Positions 41,949-49,367 of a DNA stretch of 64,000 nt are shown piece by piece; positions within the stretch are counted from its first letter, which is position 1; each line of letters starts with the position of its first letter. The position numbers and the translations under genes are program-made. The stretch covers positions 992,001-1,056,000 of the forward strand of contig NZ_JABBWV010000001.1 in assembly GCF_012999535.1 (NCBI RefSeq), written 5' to 3'. Under the pieces are notes generated by a model that did no database searches, had not been told where the DNA came from, and saw nothing but the letters and a program-made list of their open reading frames with translations. Origin of the DNA: Microbispora sp. H11081. GTDB taxonomy: Bacteria > Actinomycetota > Actinomycetes > Streptosporangiales > Streptosporangiaceae.

Positions 41949-44753
41949 CTAAAAGCGCGTCGCGTATTCCTGTCCTGCCGTCTTCCGCTGAATCGCCAGC
42001 GCGAGTTCCATGCGCGAGCTGACCCCGGTCTTGCGGTAGATGCGAGTCAGATGGACGTCGACCGTCCGCATGCTTATCGTGAGGCGGTCGGCGATGTCCC
42101 GCCGTTTCATCCCCGAGCAGATGAGCAACGCGATCTCGCGTTCCCGATGGGTCAGCCGGCCGAACACCTCCAGCCGGCCGAACATCTCCTGCCGCGCCCC
42201 GGGAGGCGGCGTGGGGGCCGCGGGTGGCCCGCCGGTCCGCCGGCCCAGCCAGTCGAGCAGGGTCACCGCCTCCGACCGCCGCGCGATCTCGGCGGCGAGC
42301 CGGATCGTGTGGGCCGCCTGCTCGGCGCGGCCCTGCTCGCCGAGCGCCCGCGCCGCCTGCCCGAGGGCGTAGCTCTGCTCCACCGGCATGCCGACCGAGG
42401 CGAACAGGTCGGCCGCCTCGCGGTAACACCGCTCCGCCTCGCCCGGAGATCCCTGCACGCGCAGCAGATGGCCGCGGGTCATGGCGGCGTACGCCAGGTT
42501 GGGCGGCACGGGCACCGCCCGGGCGTGCTCCTGGGCCCGGCGCGCCCAGTCGTCCAGGGGCATGCCGGCGTCCATCCCGGCGGCGCAGAGCGTCTCCCAG
42601 ATCGTCAGGCGGCTGCCCGAAGGGATCACCCGCATGTCGGCGCCCCGGCCCTCGTTGAGCAGGAGCGTGACGCAGTGGGTCGGGTCGCCGTCCAGCCAGG
42701 CGCACTTGGCGAGCGTCAGCGCGGCGATCGACGCGCTGCCGTTGACGTGTGCGCCGGTCAGCGCCTGCTGCGCCAGCGCCTGCTGGGCGAGCGACTTGGC
42801 CCGCCCGCTGCCCGGGGGCTGCATCCACACCTCGGCGGCGGATTTCAGCGCCACCGCCTGAGCGTGGCGCAGCGGGTTGCCCGCATCCGACTCGACGATG
42901 GCCTCGTCGGCCGCGTCCCTGGCCTGCCTGAGCCGGCCGAGATGGCGCTCGGCCTCGCTGAGCAGAACCAGGAGCGTCGGCAGCAGGAACGGCCGCTGAC
43001 GCCGCCGGGCGATCTCCACGCCGCGCCGGACCTGCCGCTGGGCGTCGGCGCCCCGGCCGAGGTAGATGTAGGCGAGCCCGGCCAGCAGCAGGCACTCGAC
43101 GTGCCGCGCCATCAGGTGTTCGGGGGTGCGGTCCAGCGACTCGGCGGCGGCGTCGGCCTCGGCCAGGGCCCGGTCCACGTCCCCGGAGGCCACCGACGCG
43201 AGCGCGCGGAGCCCGAGGAGCCCCGCGGCGACCGGGTCGTCGCCCGCGGCCCGCGCCGCTCGCAGCGCCGGCTCCGTCTCGGCCCGGCCGGCCGTACGGC
43301 CCTGCATCGACACGCGGAAGCCGCGCGCGAGGACCAGGCGCGGCCAGACAGGGGAGTCGCGCAGGTCGGGCCGCCTGATGAGGTCGCCGAGCAGGTCGAG
43401 CGTCTGCACGTCCTGGCTGAGCACGCCCTCGACCACCGAGACGAACGCGACCCGCTCCGCCAGCGCCGCCGGGTCCATGGCCCCGCCCGACTCGTGCACC
43501 ACGAACAGCAGGTCGCGGCTCTCGGCCAGCCGTCCCAGGCGGCCGAATGCCGTGCTGAGCGCCAGCCGGGCGCGCACTCCGATCTCGGTCGAGGGAGGCG
43601 CCTCGCCGAGCACCGGCGTGAGCCAGGAGACGCACTCGCTGACGTCGGTCTCCATGATCTCCTGGGACGCGTCCACGATCTGCGCCAGTTCGCTCGCCCG
43701 GGCCCTCGACAGTGAGCTGACCAGGTGGAAGCCGATCTGGGTGCCGGCCTGCCCGCGGGCCGACAGCCGGTGCAGCGCCCGCTGGTGGGCCAGCGCGGCC
43801 CAGCAGGGGTCGATCATCTGGCGCAGCAGCGTGCCGAAGACCTCGTCCCTGATCGAGAAGAGCGTCCCGATGGGCTCCACCCGCACCAGGTCCCGGCGGA
43901 CGAGGCGGCGCAGCGCGGCGGACGCCACGAGCGGGTCGAGTTCGGCGACCTCGGCGAGCAGGTCCGCGTCGAACCGCGAGCGCAGGATCGCCGCCGCGTT
44001 CAGCGCGTACCGCTCGGTGAGCGCCAGGTCGCGCACCTCGCTCATGACGGCGAACTCGTACGGCGCCGGCGCGCCGTCGCCGCCCGAGCGGGCGCTGTGT
44101 TCCAGGGCCTGCAGCGCCCGGAGGTTGAAGGGGTTCCCGCCGCTGCGGTGGCGGAGCTCGTACGGCGCGGGGACGGGCGACATGGCGAGCATCTGCTCGT
44201 CGTCGAGTGGTCCCAGTTCGATTCGCACCGTGCGTCCGAAGGCCGCGGTCACGGACACCGCCTCGGCCAGCCGGCCGGGGGTCTGGCGCGGGCGCAGCGA
44301 GACGACCACGTCGACCAGGGGCACGGGGTCGCCCCCGGCGATGCCCACCAGTTCGCCGATCGTCTGGTCGTCGGCGAGGTGGGCGTCCTCGATGACCACG
44401 AGCTCGCGGTCGGGCCGGTGGCGCCGGCGGCCGAGGCCGACCACGGGGCGGTCGCCCGCCTCGTGGTCGCCGGCCCGGCGCGCCCGCCACAGCAGCTTCC
44501 TGACGGCGTTCATCGCCCGCTCCCGGTCGCCCGAGGAACATCGGTAGACGGTGGCGGGCAGGGCGGTCCACTGACGCTCCCGGACGAGCGCCGACAACAG
44601 GTGCGTCTTCCCGGACCCCGGCTCGCCGAGGACGGCGATGAGACGCCCCTCGGAGCCGGGCTCCTGGGTCAGGGACCGGAGCAGGTCGAACTCGGCCGTG
44701 CGCACAACCCTGGTCGATGCGGCGTCGGTCAGTCTGTCTTCGTACACGCTCAT
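41949..44753 (-). CDS. LuxR-type LAL transcriptional regulator (ATPase plus HTH)
   Basis: 934 residues from the ATG at 44753 (MSVYEDRL). Upstream in-frame starts reach 44876; none has a strong ribosome site, so the start is uncertain. P-loop GEPGSGKT is near residue 53, Walker B LVVIEDAH near 130, a long TPR-like helical middle, and a C-terminal LuxR HTH (LTHREREIALLICSGMKRRD and following). This is the large ATP-binding regulator family that commonly activates macrolide and spirotetronate clusters (AbyH in abyssomicin, from memory). It probably activates the PKS operon and may head an operon with the AbyU-like and reductase genes, which follow after 60 bases. Confidence 0.93.
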   Translation of the reverse strand: MSVYEDRLTDAASTRVVRTAEFDLLRSLTQEPGSEGRLIAVLGEPGSGKTHLLSALVRERQWTALPATVYRCSSGDRERAMNAVRKLLWRARRAGDHEAGDRPVVGLGRRRHRPDRELVVIEDAHLADDQTIGELVGIAGGDPVPLVDVVVSLRPRQTPGRLAEAVSVTAAFGRTVRIELGPLDDEQMLAMSPVPAPYELRHRSGGNPFNLRALQALEHSARSGGDGAPAPYEFAVMSEVRDLALTERYALNAAAILRSRFDADLLAEVAELDPLVASAALRRLVRRDLVRVEPIGTLFSIRDEVFGTLLRQMIDPCWAALAHQRALHRLSARGQAGTQIGFHLVSSLSRARASELAQIVDASQEIMETDVSECVSWLTPVLGEAPPSTEIGVRARLALSTAFGRLGRLAESRDLLFVVHESGGAMDPAALAERVAFVSVVEGVLSQDVQTLDLLGDLIRRPDLRDSPVWPRLVLARGFRVSMQGRTAGRAETEPALRAARAAGDDPVAAGLLGLRALASVASGDVDRALAEADAAAESLDRTPEHLMARHVECLLLAGLAYIYLGRGADAQRQVRRGVEIARRRQRPFLLPTLLVLLSEAERHLGRLRQARDAADEAIVESDAGNPLRHAQAVALKSAAEVWMQPPGSGRAKSLAQQALAQQALTGAHVNGSASIAALTLAKCAWLDGDPTHCVTLLLNEGRGADMRVIPSGSRLTIWETLCAAGMDAGMPLDDWARRAQEHARAVPVPPNLAYAAMTRGHLLRVQGSPGEAERCYREAADLFASVGMPVEQSYALGQAARALGEQGRAEQAAHTIRLAAEIARRSEAVTLLDWLGRRTGGPPAAPTPPPGARQEMFGRLEVFGRLTHREREIALLICSGMKRRDIADRLTISMRTVDVHLTRIYRKTGVSSRMELALAIQRKTAGQEYATRF

Positions 44754-44980
44754 TGTCTGTGACGACCCCAGGCATTTGGTGACCGAAAAGAGCTTTCCGG
44801 CCCGAATCGCGCTCCTTACTCGCATCTGGGCCGAAACTTCCAGTGGGAGGGCGGAGGTTCGGGCGCCGGTCTCCATCGATCCGGCTGTGCGGAAGGGGAT
44901 GCTTCTTACTCTACATTACCTAGCTGCTTTGTTGGTTTTTTCGCTGTGGCACGAAGGGCTGGGGTCGATTTTGTGAAAAG
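44754..44980. promoter_or_regulatory. AT-rich upstream region of the LAL gene
   Basis: This stretch separates the LAL start from the stop of tetR. Bases 44900-44945 are the most AT-rich segment for many kilobases (ttcttactctacattacc, ttggttttttcg), consistent with a promoter firing on the - strand. I cannot fix -35/-10 boxes with confidence. If LAL starts at 44876, part of this is coding. Confidence 0.45.
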
Positions 44981-45586
44981 TCAGTCCCGCGTGGTGATGC
45001 CCTCCAGGGCCAGTTCCAGGAAGCGGGCGCTGCCGTCACGGTCTGGGGTGGCCTGTTCGCGCACCCAGGCGGCGCCGCTGAGGAGGTCGAACAGCTCGTC
45101 GGGGGTCAGGTCGGGCCGCACCCTGCCGGCGGCCTGGGCGGCGCGCAGCAGGTCCGCGCCGCTGCGGTGCATCGCGCTGCACATGGTGTGGGAGGGCGTG
45201 CCCTCGTCGTACATACTCTGCGCGAGGATGCCGACCAGGCCGCGGAAGGTGCTGAAGTGGACCACCGCCTCGCGCATCCAGGCGATCAGCGCGTCGAGCG
45301 GGTCGGGCCCGGCGGTCAGCCGCTCCGCGTGGGCGACGAGGTTCTCCAGGCCGTCCCGGGTCGCGGCCTCGACGAGCGAGGCCCGGGTGGGGAAGTGCCG
45401 GTACAGCGTGCCGATCGCCACGCCGGCCTGGCTCGCGATGTCCTCCAGGGAGGCGTCGGCCCCGGCGCTCTCGAACGCCTTACGGGCCGCGGCCAGGATC
45501 GCGTCGTAGTTGCGCCTGCCGTCGGCCCGCTTGGGGCGCTGGGCGATGTAGGGCTTGCCGTCCACCAGGTACCTCCCGCTTGACAT
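44981..45586 (-). CDS. TetR-family repressor
   Basis: 201 residues. The N-terminal HTH (about 27-73) contains YDAILAAARKAF, SLEDIASQAGVAIGTLYRHF and PTRASLVEA, standard for TetR proteins; the C-terminal ligand-binding half is helical. It is transcribed away from the MFS gene, with three copies of one palindrome in the 121-base gap, one directly touching its start codon. This arrangement indicates self-repression plus repression of the MFS pump, relieved by a small molecule. The same palindrome lies before the flavin monooxygenase gene at 29.6 kb, so the regulon probably includes a tailoring step. Confidence 0.93.
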   Translation of the reverse strand: MSSGRYLVDGKPYIAQRPKRADGRRNYDAILAAARKAFESAGADASLEDIASQAGVAIGTLYRHFPTRASLVEAATRDGLENLVAHAERLTAGPDPLDALIAWMREAVVHFSTFRGLVGILAQSMYDEGTPSHTMCSAMHRSGADLLRAAQAAGRVRPDLTPDELFDLLSGAAWVREQATPDRDGSARFLELALEGITTRD

Positions 45587-45603
45587 CCTGAGGTTGCCTC
45601 AGG
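45587..45603. promoter_or_regulatory. TetR operator copy 1 (perfect palindrome)
   Basis: CCTGAGG-TTG-CCTCAGG, perfect 7-bp arms, immediately before the tetR start codon. The ribosome site of tetR (GAGG on the - strand) lies inside this operator. Confidence 0.75.
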
Positions 45604-45621
45604 TTGAATTCTCCCACTTAA

Positions 45622-45643
45622 CCTGAGACGACCTCAGTATAAA
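45622..45643. promoter_or_regulatory. TetR operator copy 2 with overlapping -10 elements
   Basis: CCTGAG-ACGA-CCTCAG is an imperfect copy (45622-45637). It abuts TATAAA on the + strand (45638-45643) and TATACT on the - strand (45636-45641), plausible -10 boxes for the MFS and tetR genes. Binding here would block both promoters. Confidence 0.6.
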
Positions 45644-45655
45644 TGCGCCCGATAA

Positions 45656-45672
45656 CCTGAGGCATCCTCATG
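45656..45672. promoter_or_regulatory. TetR operator copy 3
   Basis: CCTGAGG-CAT-CCTCAtg, one arm with two mismatches, 36 bases before the MFS start codon. Confidence 0.6.
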
Positions 45673-45707
45673 CTGTTGCCCCCTGTCAGCGGACCCGTGG
45701 AGGTTCC

Positions 45708-47138
45708 ATGACCACCGAAAGCGTCCCAGGCGACGTCTCGTCCGACGCGCCCCGGGCCGACCGCGCCTGGGCCCTCGTGCTCGCGGCGATCGTCGGTGCG
45801 GAGTTCATGCTCCAGTTCGACGGCACGATCGTGAACGTCGCGCTCCCGACCCTCCAGTCCGACCTCCATCTGTCGGTGGCGGGAGGATCGTGGGTGCCGA
45901 ACGGCTTCTTCCTCGCCTTCGGCGGCCTCCTGCTGTTCGCGGGCCGCCTCGGCGACGTGCTCGGGCACCGCAGGGTCTTCCTCTCGGGGATAGGACTGGT
46001 CGTGGCGGCCTCTCTGATCGCCGGGCTCGCGCCGAACCTGGAGGTGCTGCTCGCCGGCCGCGTCCTGCAGGGTGTCGGCGCGGCGATCGCCGGTCCGACC
46101 GGGCTGGCGCTGCTGGCGATCGTCTTCGAGGGGGAGCGGCAGCAGCGGGCCTTCGGCCTCTACTCCACGGTGACCGGTCTCGGCGCCTCAGCCGGCATGG
46201 TGCTCGGCGGCCTGCTCACGTGGGCGGGGGACTGGCGCTGGAGCCTGCTGGTGAACGTGCCCGTCGGGCTGGTCATCATCGCGATCGCCGCCCGCGCCCT
46301 CGGCCTGCGGGACGAGGCGACCCGGTCCCGCCCGCTCGGCCTGCCGAGCGCGCTGCTCAGCACCGCCACCCTCGCCGCCGCCGTGTACGGCCTCGTCCAT
46401 GCCGCGGAGAAGAGCTGGGGCGACCGCTGGACGCTGACCGCCCTCGGCGCCGCGGTCGTGCTGGGCGCGGTACTTCTGCTGGTGGACAGGCGGGCCGCCG
46501 AGCCGCTGCTGCCCCTGGCCGTCTTCGCAGGCCGTGAGCGGGCCGGCGCCTTCCTCGCCCTGCTGCTGCTCGCGGCCGTGCTCACGAGTTTCCTGATCTA
46601 CCTGGTCCAGTATCTCCAGGGCGTGCTGGGCCTCAACGCGCTGCAGAGCGGCCTGGCCATCCTGCCCTTCGGCCTGGCGCTGCTCGTCAGCACCCAGATC
46701 ATCACCAAGTACATCGCCACGATCGGCCTGAAGACACGTGCCGTGGCCGGCCTGCTCGTGGTGCTGGCCGGGGTGGCCTGGCTGACCCGCCTCGACGGCG
46801 GCAGCACCTACGCCGGCGGCGTGCTCCCGGCCCTCATCGTCATGGGGCTCGGCGTCGGCGTGGCGATCATCCCGTTCAACATGATCGTCCTGACCACCGC
46901 GCCGCAGGAGTACGCCGGGGTCACCGCGGGCGTGCTGCAGACGGCGCTCACGATCGGCGGCTCGCTCGGCCTGGCCGCGATGCTGATCCCGCTCACGCGG
47001 GGCGCGGGTGGTCTCGCCGAGACCATCTCGTCGGTGTTCGTCTGGGCCTGCGGCGCCCTGGTGATCGCCCTGCTCGTCGCGCTGGTCTTCTGGTACCGCC
47101 CCGGCGCGCGGGGGGCCACACCCGCCGCCGGGGGCTGA
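45708..47138 (+). CDS. MFS drug efflux transporter, DHA2 (14-TM) family
   Basis: 476 residues with about 14 hydrophobic segments. ATG follows ggaggttcc. Signatures: FDGTIVNVALPTLQSDL in helix 1, GRLGDVLGHRRVF in the loop between helices 2 and 3, and GRVLQGVGAAIAGPTGLALL in helix 4, as in EmrB/QacA-type exporters. It is divergent from tetR and carries the TetR palindromes in its promoter, so it is probably induced by the cluster product or an intermediate and gives self-resistance (AbyD type, from memory). Confidence 0.94.
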   Translation: MTTESVPGDVSSDAPRADRAWALVLAAIVGAEFMLQFDGTIVNVALPTLQSDLHLSVAGGSWVPNGFFLAFGGLLLFAGRLGDVLGHRRVFLSGIGLVVAASLIAGLAPNLEVLLAGRVLQGVGAAIAGPTGLALLAIVFEGERQQRAFGLYSTVTGLGASAGMVLGGLLTWAGDWRWSLLVNVPVGLVIIAIAARALGLRDEATRSRPLGLPSALLSTATLAAAVYGLVHAAEKSWGDRWTLTALGAAVVLGAVLLLVDRRAAEPLLPLAVFAGRERAGAFLALLLLAAVLTSFLIYLVQYLQGVLGLNALQSGLAILPFGLALLVSTQIITKYIATIGLKTRAVAGLLVVLAGVAWLTRLDGGSTYAGGVLPALIVMGLGVGVAIIPFNMIVLTTAPQEYAGVTAGVLQTALTIGGSLGLAAMLIPLTRGAGGLAETISSVFVWACGALVIALLVALVFWYRPGARGATPAAGG

Positions 47139-47164
47139 GGGGGCCGACCCCCCGCGCCCCTTAG

Positions 47165-47200
47165 CGAGGGGCGAGCCGTCCGCAGCCGGCTCGCCCCTCG
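47165..47200. terminator. Bidirectional hairpin between MFS and SARP genes
   Basis: A 14-bp perfect stem (47165-47178 with 47187-47200) and an 8-base loop lie between two convergent genes. Confidence 0.85.
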
Positions 47201-47214
47201 TGTCTCTTCCGGGC

Positions 47215-47973
47215 TCATCCCGCGATGGCGAGGTCGGCGTCGGCGGAGAGGATCGCGAACTGAAGCCGGCGCATGGTCAGGCGGGGGTCGAGCCCGAGTT
47301 CCTCCCGCAGCACCTGCCGGGCCGACTGGAAGACCTCCAGCGCCTCGGCCCGCCGCCCGGAGCGGTAGAGCGCCAGCATGAGCTGCTCGCGCAGGTTCTC
47401 GTTCAGCGGGTACTGCTCGACCCACCGCGACAGGTCGCCGATCACCTCGCGGTGCCGCCCGAGCCGCAGCGAGCACATCGCGATCGCCTCCAGGCACTCC
47501 AGCCGGACCTCCTCGGCCCAGCGGGCGAACGTGCCGACGATGAGCCCGTTGTCGATCCCGGCGAGCACCGGCCCGCGGAACAGGGCCGCGGCGGCGGCGA
47601 ACGAATCCAGCGCCCGCTCCGGGTCGCGGTCCGCCTCGTCACGGCCCGCGGCGTGCAGCCTCTGCAGGCGGAACACGTCCACCGACTCGCGGTCCGTCTC
47701 CAGCAGGTAGCCCTGGGCATGCGTCCGGATGGCCGCCCCGTCCACCGCGGGCTGTACGTGGTTCTTGCGCAGATGCGAGATGTAGACGTGCAGGGCGGCG
47801 CGAGCGCGCTTCGGGGGCTCGTTCCCCCACAGCTCGCCGAGCAACTCGTCGGTCGACACCGGCTGGTTCGCCCGGATCAGCAGCGCGGCCAGCAGCGTCT
47901 CGACCTTGGGCGCGCTGATCGTGTGTGTCTCCTCGTTCACCAGGCGTAGTGGCCCGAGCAATTCGTATCTCAT
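47215..47973 (-). CDS. SARP-family (BTAD domain) transcriptional activator
   Basis: 252 residues from ATG 47973, chosen because ggggaga precedes it and MRYELLGPLRL is the usual SARP beginning; the longer open frame upstream has no family similarity. N-terminal winged-helix DNA-binding domain (about 1-95: APKVETLLAALLIRANQPVS, ELWG, ALHVYISHLRK), then the BTAD domain (about 100-245: GYLLETDRESVDVFRL to RRLQFAILSAD). It has no ATPase or TPR extension, so it is the small type. SARPs bind direct repeats near promoters and activate antibiotic clusters. Abyssomicin has one as well (AbyI, from memory). It probably marks the right-hand edge of the polyketide locus. Confidence 0.92.
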   Translation of the reverse strand: MRYELLGPLRLVNEETHTISAPKVETLLAALLIRANQPVSTDELLGELWGNEPPKRARAALHVYISHLRKNHVQPAVDGAAIRTHAQGYLLETDRESVDVFRLQRLHAAGRDEADRDPERALDSFAAAAALFRGPVLAGIDNGLIVGTFARWAEEVRLECLEAIAMCSLRLGRHREVIGDLSRWVEQYPLNENLREQLMLALYRSGRRAEALEVFQSARQVLREELGLDPRLTMRRLQFAILSADADLAIAG

Positions 47974-48282
47974 TCGTCTCCCCGCGCAGGGCTGCCTGAG
48001 TGCTCCTGAATCGGCGCATATCACCGCGATCACGACGATTCTTGCGAGCGCTCGCGTCCCTGGCATCAGCGGAAGTGCGTACGGCAGGCATATCGGTATG
48101 CGTACGCTCAAGGCGCTGCGCGTCATGAGACGGCTCCGCAAGCCGCTGCCGCTCGCCCACCACCCCCGACGATGGGTGGATTCGACCAGATGACCGCCCG
48201 CCTCGGCGGCCTGTGGGACTCCCTGCTCGGGGAGGGACGCCGCTGGTGGATCACCTCCGCCTCTGGCCGTGAGGAGCGTCGG
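47974..48282. promoter_or_regulatory. Upstream region of the SARP gene; no gene seen
   Basis: No reading frame here has a recognisable product. It contains a 12-bp perfect palindrome, GCGAGCGCTCGC (48044-48055), and a nearby imperfect inverted repeat (gcgtacg near 48075, cgtacgc near 48107), both on the upstream side of the SARP gene. They may be regulator sites. Confidence 0.4.
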
Positions 48283-49338
48283 TTAGAGGTCGCCCGTGGT
48301 GAGCATGATCTTGATCGACTCCCGGGAGGCCATCGCGGCATAGCCCTGCGCCACGTTCTCCAGCGGGAGGACGGTGTCGAACACCGGGCCGGGATCCAGC
48401 GTCCCAGCAGTGATGCGCGAGATCAGGTCGGGGAGATATCGGCGTACGGGGGCGATCCCGAGGTTCAGGCTCAGATTGTGGACGAGCGGCTGGAACAGCG
48501 GCAGCGTCGGCGCCGTGTGCGGCACGCCCACCGCGCCGATGGCACCGCCGTCCCGGGCCATGCCGACCGCCATGGCCCAGGACTCCGGCGTGCCGACCGC
48601 CTCGATCACGTGCCGCACCCCGAGGCCGCCGGTCCGCTCGCGTACCGCCGCGATGCCTTCCTCGCCCCGCTCGGCGATGACGTCGGTCGCTCCGAAGGAC
48701 TTGCCGACAGCGGCGCGGTCCGCGTGGCGGCTCATGAGGAAGATCCGCTCGGCTCCGAGGACGGCCCTCGCCCCCAGCACCGCGCACAGCCCGACGGCTC
48801 CGTCGCCGATGACGGCCACCGTGGACCCCTCGCTGACACCCGCCATGACGGCTCCGTGCAGGCCGGTGCCCATCACGTCCGAGGCGGACAGCAGCGCGGG
48901 GTACACGGCCTCGTCGACACCGGCCGGACCGCCGGGCACCTTCACCAGCGTTCCGTCGGCCCATGGCACCCGCACCGCCTGGCCCTGTCCGCCTTCGGCG
49001 CCCGGCGCGCCGAAGGTGCCGCCCCTCTCGCACGAGGACTGGATTCCGTCCAGGCAGGCGGGGCAGGTGTTGTCGGACCACGTGAAGGGCGCGACGACCA
49101 GGTCGCCGGGGCGGACGGAGCCGACCTCGCCGCCGACCTCCTCCACGATGCCGATGAACTCGTGGCCCAGCCGGGACCGCTCCGCACGGGTGATGACGCC
49201 CCGGTAGGACCACAGGTCCGAGCCGCAGACGGCGGCGCGCAGAACACGCACGACGGCATCGGTCGGCTCGGACAACGCGGGGTCGGGCACGTCCTCGACG
49301 ACGACGTGGCCGGCGGACATGTACAGGGCGGCGCGCAA
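48283..49338 (-). CDS. Zinc-dependent alcohol dehydrogenase (MDR family)
   Basis: 351 residues. The start is a TTG at 49338 preceded by aaggga; the protein then begins RAALYMSAGHVVVEDVPDP, the normal first strand. Catalytic zinc ligands are in AAVCGSDLW and GHEFIG. The structural-zinc loop (CPACLDGIQSSC) has three of the usual four cysteines. The NAD(P) site is GDGAVGLCAV. The enzyme should oxidise an alcohol or reduce a carbonyl. It lies 29 bases after the reductase-amidase fusion gene and is probably co-transcribed, so I place it in the catabolic region rather than the polyketide cluster, though this is uncertain. Confidence 0.9.
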   Translation of the reverse strand: MRAALYMSAGHVVVEDVPDPALSEPTDAVVRVLRAAVCGSDLWSYRGVITRAERSRLGHEFIGIVEEVGGEVGSVRPGDLVVAPFTWSDNTCPACLDGIQSSCERGGTFGAPGAEGGQGQAVRVPWADGTLVKVPGGPAGVDEAVYPALLSASDVMGTGLHGAVMAGVSEGSTVAVIGDGAVGLCAVLGARAVLGAERIFLMSRHADRAAVGKSFGATDVIAERGEEGIAAVRERTGGLGVRHVIEAVGTPESWAMAVGMARDGGAIGAVGVPHTAPTLPLFQPLVHNLSLNLGIAPVRRYLPDLISRITAGTLDPGPVFDTVLPLENVAQGYAAMASRESIKIMLTTGDL

Positions 49339-49367
49339 GGGGATTCCCTTCGTGGGGGTCGGTTCGA

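Noticed and set aside
40039-44775. Open frame of 1578 codons on the - strand across the reductase, AbyU-like and LAL genes
   Set aside because: Low-complexity Arg/Pro/Gly translation; the true genes in another frame of the same strand have clear motifs.
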